The notes beneath the pieces are model-generated. The model did no database searches, was not told where the DNA came from, and worked only from the letters and a program-made list of their open reading frames with translations. From NCBI GenBank assembly GCA_001304425.1, contig LJTS01000180.1, positions 1-6,057 of the forward strand: a DNA stretch of 6,057 nt, read 5' to 3'. Each line of letters starts with the position of its first letter. The first letter of the stretch is position 1. This DNA is from Betaproteobacteria bacterium SG8_40. Lineage in GTDB: Bacteria > Pseudomonadota > Gammaproteobacteria > Burkholderiales > Eutrophovitaceae. Both the position numbers and the translations under genes were made by a program. Shown in pieces: positions 1 through 6,057 of this stretch.

Positions 1-415
1 CGGCACGGGACAGCAGCGCGAGCGTGAGCCGTAAGCGGTTGATCATGATGCACATGAGCATGAGAGCAAACTCCGGTGTCTCGCGGATCGCACTCCGAAA
101 CTGCGCCGCATCGAGCCTTAGTGCCGTGCACGGTGTTCTCGCCACTGCCCACGCGGTACGCGGGGAGCCCGTAATCGCCGCGATTTCCCCAAACACTTCT
201 CCGCTGCGCACGATGTCGAGCACGGTCTTGCGGCGGAACAGACGAACCTCGCCTTCTACCAGCAGGTACATGTGCCCGCTTTTCTCGTTTTCCGCAAAGA
301 AGGCCTCATCCTTGCCGACCGAGCATGATTTGCCAAATTTCTCGAAACAGGCGTGGGCGAGGGCGGGGTTATAGATTTCGTCGCTCGAGGCGCTGGTGAG
401 ATCGAGGTCGTTCAT
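1..415 (-). CDS. Cyclic nucleotide-binding domain protein (Crp-like effector domain), partial, C-terminus beyond left edge
   Basis: The 138 visible residues form a Crp/cNMP-binding beta-barrel. MYLLVEGEVRLFRRKTVLD (about residues 49-67) gives the first strands. GEIAAITGSPRTAWAVA (about 76-92) is the phosphate-binding cassette, with the Glu (77) and the Arg-Thr pair (86-87) that contact cyclic-nucleotide phosphate in true binders. A helix, FALMLMCIMINRLRLTLALL (about 116-135), follows like the Crp C-helix. No helix-turn-helix is seen before the window ends. Stand-alone proteins of this kind are usually about 150 residues and lack a DNA-binding domain, so it may be a ligand sensor rather than a transcription factor; that is inference. 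The chosen ATG has no clear Shine-Dalgarno. An in-frame ATG at 484 would add 23 residues that look unlike the domain, also without a clear ribosome site. It reads in the same direction as the FAD oxidase upstream, but the gap makes a shared operon uncertain. Confidence 0.85.
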   Translation of the reverse strand, partial: MNDLDLTSASSDEIYNPALAHACFEKFGKSCSVGKDEAFFAENEKSGHMYLLVEGEVRLFRRKTVLDIVRSGEVFGEIAAITGSPRTAWAVARTPCTALRLDAAQFRSAIRETPEFALMLMCIMINRLRLTLALLSRA

Positions 416-484
416 CGTGAAAACAGTAGCCGAAAAATCCGGGTCCTTGAGCGCAATGGATGCATAAGCAGTCCGCCGACACAT

Positions 485-646
485 GCAAAAGGCTGACCAC
501 CTCCCCGGGGTCCGAATGGATGGACGCAGACCCGGCCCGCAGGGTTACCGCATTGCGGGAGCATGGTCGATCAGCCGGGCAAACTCAAGCCGTCGGGCCG
601 CGTCGCGGAACGGCCTTTGTCCTCCGCCGCCGGTTTGATGCGCCCC
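485..646. other. Intergenic spacer between FAD oxidase and cNMP-binding gene
   Basis: This stretch lies between two same-strand genes. It holds two weak GC-rich inverted repeats: CCCGCA at 536-541 with TGCGGG at 554-559, and GGCCG/CGGCC arms near 590-615. Neither is followed by a T-run on the minus strand, so a Rho-independent terminator is not supported. No conserved small ORF or convincing promoter was seen. Confidence 0.4.
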
Positions 647-2248
647 TCACGGGTCGATCAATACGCCGGGGTTCAGTAATCCTCGCGGGTCGAGCGCACG
701 CTTCACTGCCCGCAGGCCGGCAGCGAACGGTTGCGGGCGCTGCAGATCGTACCAGGGGCGATGATCGCGTCCGACGGCGTGGTGGTGCGTGATCGTGCCC
801 CCTGCGGCAATCAGCGCGTCGGACGCCGCTTTCTTGATTTCCCGCCACTGCACCATCGCGGAGCCGCGTTTCGGCAAGGCGTAAAAGCTGAAATAAGGCG
901 CCGGACCATCCGGGTACACATGTGTAAAACGGCAGCTTACCGACCCGTCACGGCCTGTTACTTCGCGAATGATGCGGCGCGTGGCATCAATTACGTTGGC
1001 GTGAAAATCGGGAAAACGCTCCCAGGTAATTGCCGTTTCGAAGGTGTCGTACATGACACCCATCGCAGTCAGCACTTCCCGGTAAAACGGCGCGCGAATG
1101 AATGCATTGCGCCATGCGCCCGCCTCGCCGCTGTCATGCGCATCGGTACGCTCCGGAGATTCAGCCTCCCATTGCCCGCCATACTGCGCGGCGATTTCCA
1201 GGGCACGCCGCATTTTGTCTTCCTGGGCATGATCGGCGCTCTCGAAGGCGATGATGAGAATGTGCGCCTCACCGTCGCTGGAGCCGGATGTGGCGGCCTC
1301 TTCACGGTCGATGAGGCGACAATTGGACGGATGCAGGTCTGCCTGGCTGAGGACGCGCACCGCATCCGTCGCCTGTTGCCAGTCGGCGAAGCGAACCGCG
1401 GTCGACGCGCGGAAGCGCGGTTTTGCCTGCAATCGCATCCAGGCTTCCGTAATCACGCCGAGAATCCCTTCAGAACCGATGAACAACCGGTCCGGACTCG
1501 GGCCCGCGCCGGAGCCGGGCAGCCGCCGTGACTCGCTAATGCCAATCGGCGTAACTACCCTGGTGCTTTCCACCAGATCATCGATGTGTGTCAGCCGCGT
1601 CGCAAAATGCCCGCCCGATCGCGTTGCGATCCATCCGCCCAGGGTCGAGTACTGAAACGATTGGGGGAAATGGCGCAGCGTGAGGCCGTGCGGCCTCAAC
1701 TGCGACTCGAGTTCCGGCCCAAGTACCCCTGCCTGAATTCGCGCAGCCCGCGATACCGGGTCAACTTCAAGCACGCGGTTGAGTTGTTGCAGGTTCAAAG
1801 AGATTACGGCGTCAAAGCCACCGGTTATGGCTGTTTCCACGCCCCCCACCACCGAAGACCCGCCACCGAAAGGAACGACCGCAGCGTTCACGCTGTCGGC
1901 GAAATCGAGTGCTGCAACCACTTCCGCTTCGCTGCGCGGGCGCACGATGAGGTCTGGTGGTGCGGGAAACCGGCGGGCGAACGCCCGAATGCTGTCCGGG
2001 TAGGACTTGCCGTAGCTGTGTATCAACCGGTCTTCGGCGTCGTTGCTGCAAATCGGGGCCAGCGAATCCGGCGCCGTTATCCTCGACGCCGGCAGCGGAA
2101 TTTCGCTGGCCAATGGTGGTGCGATTTCATCCCAGTGCGAAACCGAAAAACGTTGCGCGTAGAACCGCCTCAACCGCTCGCGTTCATCCTGGCTGGCATG
2201 TTCATCGGCGTAACCCCATCCCCAGAACTTGAATCTGCGTTGCGTCAT
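647..2248 (-). CDS. FAD-binding oxidase, alkyldihydroxyacetonephosphate synthase (AGPS)-like, VAO family
   Basis: A 533-residue VAO/PCMH-fold flavoenzyme. The N-terminal FKFWGWGY segment (about residues 6-13) is typical of AGPS-like proteins. The FAD-binding half runs from PPDLIVRPRSEAEV (about 98) through the pyrophosphate loop PFGGGSSVVGG (126-136), FPQSFQYSTLGGW (194-206) and FIGSEGILGVITE (about 256-268). The C-terminal half carries TFETAITWERF (402-412), RFTHVYPDG (440-448), the His-rich motif THHHAVGRDHRPW (487-499) and a terminal LNPGVL. The HHH motif and the Tyr in THVYP correspond to active-site elements of AGPS, which swaps the acyl chain of acyl-DHAP for a fatty alcohol in ether-lipid synthesis. 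Many bacterial homologues are of untested function, so ether-lipid synthesis here is inference. An upstream ATG at 2275 adds nine residues and overlaps the preceding gene; I prefer the ATG at 2248, 2 nt after that gene's TAA, which suggests translational coupling. No signal peptide is seen, so it is probably cytoplasmic. Confidence 0.9.
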   Translation of the reverse strand: MTQRRFKFWGWGYADEHASQDERERLRRFYAQRFSVSHWDEIAPPLASEIPLPASRITAPDSLAPICSNDAEDRLIHSYGKSYPDSIRAFARRFPAPPDLIVRPRSEAEVVAALDFADSVNAAVVPFGGGSSVVGGVETAITGGFDAVISLNLQQLNRVLEVDPVSRAARIQAGVLGPELESQLRPHGLTLRHFPQSFQYSTLGGWIATRSGGHFATRLTHIDDLVESTRVVTPIGISESRRLPGSGAGPSPDRLFIGSEGILGVITEAWMRLQAKPRFRASTAVRFADWQQATDAVRVLSQADLHPSNCRLIDREEAATSGSSDGEAHILIIAFESADHAQEDKMRRALEIAAQYGGQWEAESPERTDAHDSGEAGAWRNAFIRAPFYREVLTAMGVMYDTFETAITWERFPDFHANVIDATRRIIREVTGRDGSVSCRFTHVYPDGPAPYFSFYALPKRGSAMVQWREIKKAASDALIAAGGTITHHHAVGRDHRPWYDLQRPQPFAAGLRAVKRALDPRGLLNPGVLIDP

Positions 2249-2250
2249 GG

Positions 2251-3729
2251 TTATGCCCGTGAGCCGCCATTCCATCGCAGCAGATTCAGAAACTCCCGGC
2301 GCGTTTTCGGGCCGTAGGTGCGGAAGTGCGGCTGCGGGTGCTCCCGATAAGCGGCGCGCTGCCGGGCGACATGATCGGAACGCGCGAACCGGCGAGCATC
2401 TTCCGCGCTGATGCCGTAGGGCTTGGTCGCATTGCGCCCGAACACCCTGGCCCGGATCTCCGGCGTGATTTCGGGGTATCCGAAACGCTCGCGAAACGTT
2501 TCCGAAATCTGGAAAGTCCGAAATGCCTGTATCTGGTCCTGCGGTGAACCGTACCAGATGGAGTCGGTTCCCCAGAGCACGTTGTTTTCTCCGACGTACC
2601 TGAGCAACTTGCCCATCAGATGGGCGGCGTTGTCCGGATCGCGCATGGCGAAGCGCCAGGTGCTGCCGAGCTCGGCGTACACGTTGCTGTTTGGCCCGAT
2701 GCCGTTGTCGCGCAGGGATCGAATCAGCGTGTCGACGCCATCGCGGCCGCTGTTCTCGACATAGGCCTGTTCGTCATTGCCGGGCACGAACCCCGAGTGA
2801 TAAATGATGAAGCTGACGTCCGGAAACATTTTTGCGACGGGGCCGATATCCGTGCACTGGCTGTGCTCGTAGGAGCGTTTGCCGAAGGGAATGCCCTTGT
2901 GAATGCAGATTACCTTTACGCCCAGGTCGCGCGCGCGTTCGATGAAGCGCAGGCCAACGTCGTCGGTCAGGAAGAAACCCTTTCCGTCCGGACCCCACTG
3001 GGTATAGGTCTTCCATGCGGAGACACCCCATCGCTGCGCGAGTTCGTCCATTCGGTCAACGTCCCCGTCCTGATTGGGATTGACCCGGCCATGTAACAGC
3101 AGCCGATGTGAACCCTCCATCTGGTCGATAATGCGCCGCACCGCATCTGCCGCCTCGATGGTCAATGGCTCGGCATCGCTGCGCGAGGGCACGAATGACA
3201 GCACCATCATGTCGGTATCGCTGTCCAGAAACACGTCCTTGATGAATTCGTCGCCGGACAGACAGTTGAGGTAGCTGAGATCCCCGGGTTGGCCGGACAG
3301 ATCGCAGCGCGTCTTCGGGGCGAACGAAAGCGGGCGCGCGCCCGGTGGCAGTTGCTTCACCCAACTCCCCGTCGGATCGACGAAATGTCCCTGTACATCG
3401 AAAATGAACTCGTCCTTGTCCAACTGCGTTGCAGCCAGCTGCGAATCGAGCGCGGCATCCGGTTCGAGGTCGAACCAGCCGCCGTGCTTGCCGGATGCCG
3501 CATTGGCCTGATTGAAGGCCAAAAGTGTGCTTGCGGCACCGCAGGCGGAGACAAGGAAATCCCGACGACTGACCGAACGGCGTTTGGCATTGATCGTGGC
3601 CTGTTCATTGGCCAGATGGTTGGCGAGCAGGTTGGCGCGCGACAAGGCGATCGGTTCGAACTCTCCGTTCGAAGTCGCGTCAAGCTTGATGGGCAGCTGC
3701 TGTCCCGCGGGATCGATGCGGTTTTTCAT
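2251..3729 (-). CDS. Tat-exported amidohydrolase family protein (amidohydrolase_2, ACMSD-like)
   Basis: A 492-residue protein. Residues 54-60, SRRDFLV, form a twin-arginine motif followed by a hydrophobic stretch (about 59-73) ending in an AxA-type site near QANAAS (74-79), so export by Tat is predicted. The n-region is unusually long (about 53 residues), but the ATG at 3729 has a strong GGAGG 4 nt upstream, and the residues before the Tat motif read as coding. The catalytic barrel starts at FIFDVQGHFVDP (109-120). Later metal-site candidates are His277 (CIHKG), His311 (YHSGF) and Asp389 (WGTDS), in the order expected for a metal-dependent TIM-barrel hydrolase or decarboxylase. The usual D-x-H-x-H opening reads D-V-Q-G-H, so the first His is Gln113. 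Substrate is unknown; family members hydrolyse or decarboxylate varied small molecules. It is the first gene of a pair with the AGPS-like oxidase. The frame stays open upstream to 4281, but that extension lacks a ribosome site and runs antisense to the small secreted-protein gene. Confidence 0.9.
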   Translation of the reverse strand: MKNRIDPAGQQLPIKLDATSNGEFEPIALSRANLLANHLANEQATINAKRRSVSRRDFLVSACGAASTLLAFNQANAASGKHGGWFDLEPDAALDSQLAATQLDKDEFIFDVQGHFVDPTGSWVKQLPPGARPLSFAPKTRCDLSGQPGDLSYLNCLSGDEFIKDVFLDSDTDMMVLSFVPSRSDAEPLTIEAADAVRRIIDQMEGSHRLLLHGRVNPNQDGDVDRMDELAQRWGVSAWKTYTQWGPDGKGFFLTDDVGLRFIERARDLGVKVICIHKGIPFGKRSYEHSQCTDIGPVAKMFPDVSFIIYHSGFVPGNDEQAYVENSGRDGVDTLIRSLRDNGIGPNSNVYAELGSTWRFAMRDPDNAAHLMGKLLRYVGENNVLWGTDSIWYGSPQDQIQAFRTFQISETFRERFGYPEITPEIRARVFGRNATKPYGISAEDARRFARSDHVARQRAAYREHPQPHFRTYGPKTRREFLNLLRWNGGSRA

Positions 3730-3733
3730 AGGG

Positions 3734-3738
3734 CCTCC
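3734..3738 (-). promoter_or_regulatory. Shine-Dalgarno of the amidohydrolase
   Basis: On the minus strand GGAGG lies 4 nt before the ATG at 3729. It decides the start against the much longer open frame reaching 4281. Confidence 0.8.
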
Positions 3739-3744
3739 ATGATG

Positions 3745-3765
3745 CAGGCAAATGGGATCTGCCTG
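3745..3765. repeat. Operator-like interrupted palindrome ahead of the amidohydrolase
   Basis: Arms CAGGCA (3745-3750) and TGCCTG (3760-3765) are perfect inverted repeats around a 9-nt centre. Two further pairs (3752/3758 and 3753/3757) also match, giving 8 of 10 symmetric pairs. It sits 16 nt upstream of the amidohydrolase start and just before its ribosome site, so it could be a repressor operator or a weak RNA hairpin in the leader. The role is inferred from symmetry and position only. Confidence 0.4.
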
Positions 3766-3862
3766 ACAGCTTACCGCTTTTCCCTGATGGTCAGCTTGCT
3801 TCCGAGGAGGAATTTCAGCATTCCCGGTTCGGCAGCCACGAGTGGCTGGCGCTTCACATTGG

Positions 3863-3890
3863 ATCGTGCCGCGACAGAGAATCGTGCCGC
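3863..3890. repeat. Direct repeat, 10 bp with 18-bp period
   Basis: ATCGTGCCGC occurs at 3863-3872 and again at 3881-3890. The eight bases after each copy are partly alike (A and AGA shared). The copies are 18 bp apart start to start, a little under two helical turns. A double protein-binding site is possible; chance is not excluded at this length. Confidence 0.35.
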
Positions 3891-4050
3891 AAAAGACCGC
3901 TCGGGAGCGCGCCGAGTTCACTGGTGCCGGCGTATCGCAGGCAGGTCGCAAGCAACCCCGTCGATTTTGGATGAAACGGGGCTTGAATAGGGGTAGGCTG
4001 GCGTCGTGCGGCGGCCCGAACGGCGGCAGGCACGCCAATAACGAGACAAC

Positions 4051-4058
4051 GGAGGAGG
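4051..4058 (+). promoter_or_regulatory. Shine-Dalgarno of the small secreted-protein gene
   Basis: GGAGGAGG lies 5 nt before the ATG at 4064. It is the strongest ribosome-binding site in the window, fixes the start and suggests efficient translation. Confidence 0.85.
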
Positions 4059-4063
4059 CCATC

Positions 4064-4333
4064 ATGAGAATTGCAACAGCATTATCTCTTGTGTCGCTAG
4101 GGATCGCACTCGCTGCCAATGCCGCGGCTGAAAAAGACGAACGTGGTGGAAATTGCGAGGACGCAAAGAGCCAGTACAGGTACTTTTGCGACCGGGAAGG
4201 CTTCAAGGATGACATCATGTTGAATGCGCCGATTGCGTGTAACAATGCCAAGCGCAACATGGCGGCTGCCTGTGAAGGCATATCCGAAGAGGACTATGCC
4301 TACGAGTTCGAGGAAGGCGCTCCGGTACAGTGA
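4064..4333 (+). CDS. Small exported four-cysteine protein, function unknown
   Basis: An 89-residue protein. Residues 1-20 (MRIATALSLVSLGIALAANA) form a Sec-type signal peptide with a likely cut after ANA or AAA, leaving a mature protein of about 67-69 residues. The mature part is polar and acidic at its C-terminus (SEEDYAYEFEEGAP). It has four Cys at 31, 42, 59 and 70, spaced C-x10-C-x16-C-x10-C, which would suit two disulphides pinning a helical hairpin in the periplasm. There is no CxxCH haem motif and no lipobox. A Shine-Dalgarno of eight matching bases and a proper signal peptide make the gene convincing despite its size. Base composition looks a little less GC-rich than the flanking genes. 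It is transcribed away from the amidohydrolase and toward the cytochrome b gene, 266 nt ahead; a functional link to either is unproven. I do not recognise the family. Confidence 0.85.
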   Translation: MRIATALSLVSLGIALAANAAAEKDERGGNCEDAKSQYRYFCDREGFKDDIMLNAPIACNNAKRNMAAACEGISEEDYAYEFEEGAPVQ

Positions 4334-4599
4334 GGATTGACGGAACCGGTGCGTCGCGGCCGCCTGCCGCACTGGTGCCATTAGTCCGGTGCCACGAACC
4401 CGGTGCGTTCGCCGACGAAGTTACCGGCGCAGCTGCGGCAATGGCATGGGCGTCCATGGCGCGATTGCCTGCAGATTGACGTGCATCAAGGCGATTGGCG
4501 TTGGCATCATCAAGAATCGCCGGTCGCACTCATTCGAAGAATTAATCGCAGGTTGCGTGGCCGGGAAGCGGCCACGATCACAGCTACTGGAGTTGCCAG
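4334..4599. other. Intergenic region ahead of the cytochrome b gene
   Basis: These 266 nt follow the small secreted-protein gene. Short frames exist on both strands, but none has a ribosome site with protein-like composition. Short related words ending in GGTGC recur near 4346, 4372, 4387 and 4400, without clear periodicity. No T-rich terminator follows the upstream gene. The main structure is the hairpin at 4556-4576, so a promoter for the cytochrome gene probably lies in the second half. Confidence 0.4.
4556..4576 (+). repeat. Perfect 7-bp inverted repeat (RNA hairpin) before the cytochrome b gene
   Basis: CGTGGCC (4556-4562) and GGCCACG (4570-4576) are exact complements around a 7-nt loop, GGGAAGC. 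The hairpin ends 11 nt before the Shine-Dalgarno-like TGGAG (4588-4592) of the next gene. No U-run follows, so it is not a standard terminator; it may be a leader structure or a protein site. Confidence 0.5.
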
Positions 4600-5340
4600 A
4601 TGCCTGAACTGAAGCACTACCGTGTGTGGGACGCACCAACGCGCTGGTTTCACTGGATCAACGTGTTGTGTGTCCTTGGATTGATTGCGATCGGCGTCGC
4701 AATCCTGAACGCCAAGCCTCTCGGCATTACCAATGACGGCAAGGTATTGCTCAAAGAGATTCACGTGTGGTTTGGTTACGTATTCGCGGTGAACCTTTCG
4801 TGGCGCCTGGTGTGGGCGTTTATCGGCAACCGCCATGCGCGTTGGAGCGCGATCCTTCCGGGCGGTTCGGGCTATGGCCGCGCGTTGAACGAATACGTAC
4901 GGGCGCTCCTGTCGGGCCGCCCCCGGCAGTATGCCGGCCACAATCCATTGGCCCGTATCAGCATCGCGCTGCTGTTCTTGTTGCTTGTGGTGCAGGCTGT
5001 TTCGGGGCTGGTGCTCGCGGGCACGGACATCTTCTACCCGCCGCTGGGTTCCTGGATCGCCGGGTGGGTCGCCGCTGCCGGCGTTGATCCCGCGCAGTTA
5101 CGGCCCTATTCACCCGAAATGTACGATGCGGCCGCCTGGGAGGAAATGCGCGCTTTTCGTAAACCTTTTATCACCGCGCATTATTACTCCTTCTATGCCA
5201 TCGTGGTGATGATCGTCGCGCATGTAGCGGGCGTGGTGATGACCGAACTCAAAGAAGGCGGCAACATTATCTCGGCGATGTTCACCGGCAAGAAAACACT
5301 GGAAGACAAGCCGGCTGACTGGACGTCACAGACAGACTGA
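4600..5340 (+). CDS. Cytochrome b561 / hydrogenase- and formate dehydrogenase-type cytochrome b subunit, integral membrane dihaem protein
   Basis: A 246-residue membrane protein. It has four predicted helices at about 17-37, 53-75, 117-140 and 191-216. Candidate haem b ligands are His18 (RWFHW) at the start of helix 1, His55 (EIHVWFGY) in helix 2, and His194 and His208 in helix 4. The two helix-4 His are 14 residues apart, as in the FdnI/HupC family. GHNPLARI (113-120), at the start of helix 3, is another family mark. These proteins pass electrons between a periplasmic or cytoplasmic redox partner and the quinone pool. No partner (cytochrome c, hydrogenase or dehydrogenase subunit) is visible here, so its donor is unknown. 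A loop of about 50 residues joins helices 3 and 4. The start has TGGAG 7 nt upstream. It reads in the same direction as the small four-Cys protein, but the gap and hairpin argue for its own promoter, and it converges on the protease gene. Confidence 0.9.
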   Translation: MPELKHYRVWDAPTRWFHWINVLCVLGLIAIGVAILNAKPLGITNDGKVLLKEIHVWFGYVFAVNLSWRLVWAFIGNRHARWSAILPGGSGYGRALNEYVRALLSGRPRQYAGHNPLARISIALLFLLLVVQAVSGLVLAGTDIFYPPLGSWIAGWVAAAGVDPAQLRPYSPEMYDAAAWEEMRAFRKPFITAHYYSFYAIVVMIVAHVAGVVMTELKEGGNIISAMFTGKKTLEDKPADWTSQTD

Positions 5341-5386
5341 TCTGCGCTTGATTGCGTATCGCGCGGCTGTTTGGTGCAACGCCGTG
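5341..5386. other. Convergent 46-nt spacer
   Basis: This short gap lies between the stop codons of the cytochrome b and Lon-like genes. No bidirectional terminator hairpin with T-runs is visible, so transcripts may overlap. Confidence 0.4.
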
Positions 5387-6057
5387 TCAGTCCTGCTGCT
5401 GATCGCTGGTGGCAGGGCGGTTAAATGACTGCCTTCGCGCCGACATGTCGGCGACCTGTGACGCCACCAGGTGATTGATGCTGCCTTCGGGAATGTTGCC
5501 CTGATCGTCGGGAAGGCCGGCCGGCACGCCGGTCAGCAGTTCGATGGCTTCGTCGACATTGGATACTGCAAAAACATGAAATCTGCCAGCACGTGCTGCT
5601 TCCACGACATCTTCACGCAACATCAAGTGGCGGACATTGGCCTTCGGGATCAAAACGCCTTGTTCGCCGGTCAGCCCACGGGCGTTGCAGATGTCAAAGA
5701 AGCCCTCGATCTTGTGGTTGACGGCACCAATGGCCTGTACCTGTCCGTGCTGGTTCACTGACCCGGTCACCGCCAGGGACTGCCGGATTGGCGTATCTGC
5801 CAGCACCGAGAGTAGCGCGCACAATTCCGCGAGCGATGCACTGTCGCCTTCAACCGGGCCGTACGACTGCTCGAATACGAGGCTGGCGTTAAGCGCGAGG
5901 GGCATGCCGCGTGAATAGCGCGCACCCAGGAAGGAGCTGAGAATCATCACGCCTTTCGAATGAATCGCTCCGCCCAGTTCCACTTCGCGTTCGATGTCGA
6001 TCAAGTCCCCTTCGCCCAGACGCACGGTAGCCGTGATGCGAACCGGGTGGGCAAAAG
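5387..6057 (-). CDS. Lon-like ATP-dependent protease (YcbZ/LonB type), C-terminal S16 protease domain, partial, N-terminus beyond right edge
   Basis: About 222 residues of a larger protein are visible; the frame is open to the right edge, starting at FAHPVRITATVRLGEGD. A GTG at 6025 lies inside this conserved stretch and is not a real start. Numbering from that GTG codon, the Ser-Lys dyad of family S16 is present: Ser62 in VEGDSASLAEL (codon 5842-5840) and Lys105 in AIGAVNHKIEGFFD (codon 5713-5711). FEQSYGPVEGDSAS, TGSVNQHGQVQAIG and GLTGEQGVLIP are hallmarks of the YcbZ/LonB-type branch, which has an N-terminal ATPase region, here outside the window. It should be a cytoplasmic, ATP-driven protein quality-control or regulatory protease. 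The residues before the Lys read AVNHK where I recall GGVNEK in relatives; the nucleophile and Lys are intact. A polar tail of about 40 residues follows the domain and ends QQQD. Confidence 0.93.
   Translation of the reverse strand, partial: FAHPVRITATVRLGEGDLIDIEREVELGGAIHSKGVMILSSFLGARYSRGMPLALNASLVFEQSYGPVEGDSASLAELCALLSVLADTPIRQSLAVTGSVNQHGQVQAIGAVNHKIEGFFDICNARGLTGEQGVLIPKANVRHLMLREDVVEAARAGRFHVFAVSNVDEAIELLTGVPAGLPDDQGNIPEGSINHLVASQVADMSARRQSFNRPATSDQQQD

Larger units (their letters stand above)
3730..4063. other. Divergent intergenic region between amidohydrolase and small secreted-protein genes
   Basis: These 334 nt separate two divergent genes and should hold both promoters. On the amidohydrolase side is the palindrome at 3745-3765. 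A weak possible minus-strand sigma-70 pair (CTGACC at 3794-3789, TAAGCT at 3773-3768, 15-nt spacer) is too poor to call. Near the middle a 10-bp direct repeat occurs twice. On the plus-strand side, an AT-richer patch around 3961-3999 (TTGGAT, TTGAAT, TAGGCT) may include a promoter, but the hexamer spacing is not good. No credible coding sequence was seen. Confidence 0.5.

Noticed and set aside
24..374. Plus-strand open frame at the left edge
   Set aside because: It is antisense to the cNMP-binding domain, whose motifs are unambiguous.
536..559. Possible terminator hairpin downstream of the FAD oxidase
   Set aside because: A 6-bp stem with a 12-nt loop and no T-run on the minus strand is not enough to call a terminator.
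731..1531. Long plus-strand open frame inside the FAD oxidase gene
   Set aside because: It is antisense to a gene with clear family motifs, has no recognisable domain, and is expected from the high GC content.
1586..2317. Second long plus-strand open frame over the 5' half of the oxidase gene
   Set aside because: Its composition is rich in Arg and Pro without a domain; it is a shadow of the minus-strand gene.
3289..3990. Plus-strand open frame over the amidohydrolase N-terminus and the intergenic region
   Set aside because: It overlaps the Tat-signal coding region on the opposite strand and has no ribosome site or family resemblance.
3730..4281. In-frame N-terminal extension of the amidohydrolase back to an ATG at 4281
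   Set aside because: It would be antisense to the secreted-protein gene and has no ribosome site, while the ATG at 3729 has a clear GGAGG and leads into a Tat signal.
4064..4333. Small exported protein as a cytochrome c partner of the cytochrome b
   Set aside because: It has four Cys but no CxxCH haem-attachment motif.
4389..4612. Small plus-strand frames between the secreted-protein and cytochrome b genes
   Set aside because: They lack ribosome sites, are Arg/His-rich low-complexity translations, and overlap the hairpin and the cytochrome start.

Overview
The window is a stretch of a GC-rich, Gram-negative genome. A Tat-exported enzyme, a Sec-type signal peptide, an FdnI-like four-helix cytochrome b and a Lon-family protease of the YcbZ/LonB kind point to a proteobacterium, probably gamma or beta; the sequence does not fix the taxon. 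No RNA gene, CRISPR array, insertion sequence or attachment site was seen.

Left part, minus strand, reading right to left. An amidohydrolase-2 family protein with a Tat signal (3729 to 2251) is followed after only 2 nt by an FAD-dependent oxidase of the alkyldihydroxyacetonephosphate synthase (AGPS) type (2248 to 647). These two are almost certainly co-transcribed and probably translationally coupled. A further 160 to 230 nt downstream, on the same strand, lies a small cyclic-nucleotide-binding-domain protein whose C-terminus runs off the left edge.

Middle and right part, plus strand. A 334-nt divergent intergenic region separates the amidohydrolase from a gene for an 89-residue secreted protein with four evenly placed cysteines (4064-4333), which I do not recognise. 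After a 266-nt gap holding a 7-bp perfect hairpin comes a four-helix cytochrome b (4600-5340). It faces, across 46 nt, the convergent 3' part of a Lon-like ATP-dependent protease gene (minus strand, cut by the right edge).

The only clear functional unit is the amidohydrolase/AGPS-like pair. The amidohydrolase is predicted to be periplasmic and the oxidase cytoplasmic or membrane-associated, so whether they act on one substrate is open. The other genes look like housekeeping or accessory neighbours. I see no convincing evidence for a wholly new system. The points most worth a second look are the Gln in the amidohydrolase metal-site motif, the small four-Cys exported protein, and the operator-like palindrome ahead of the amidohydrolase.
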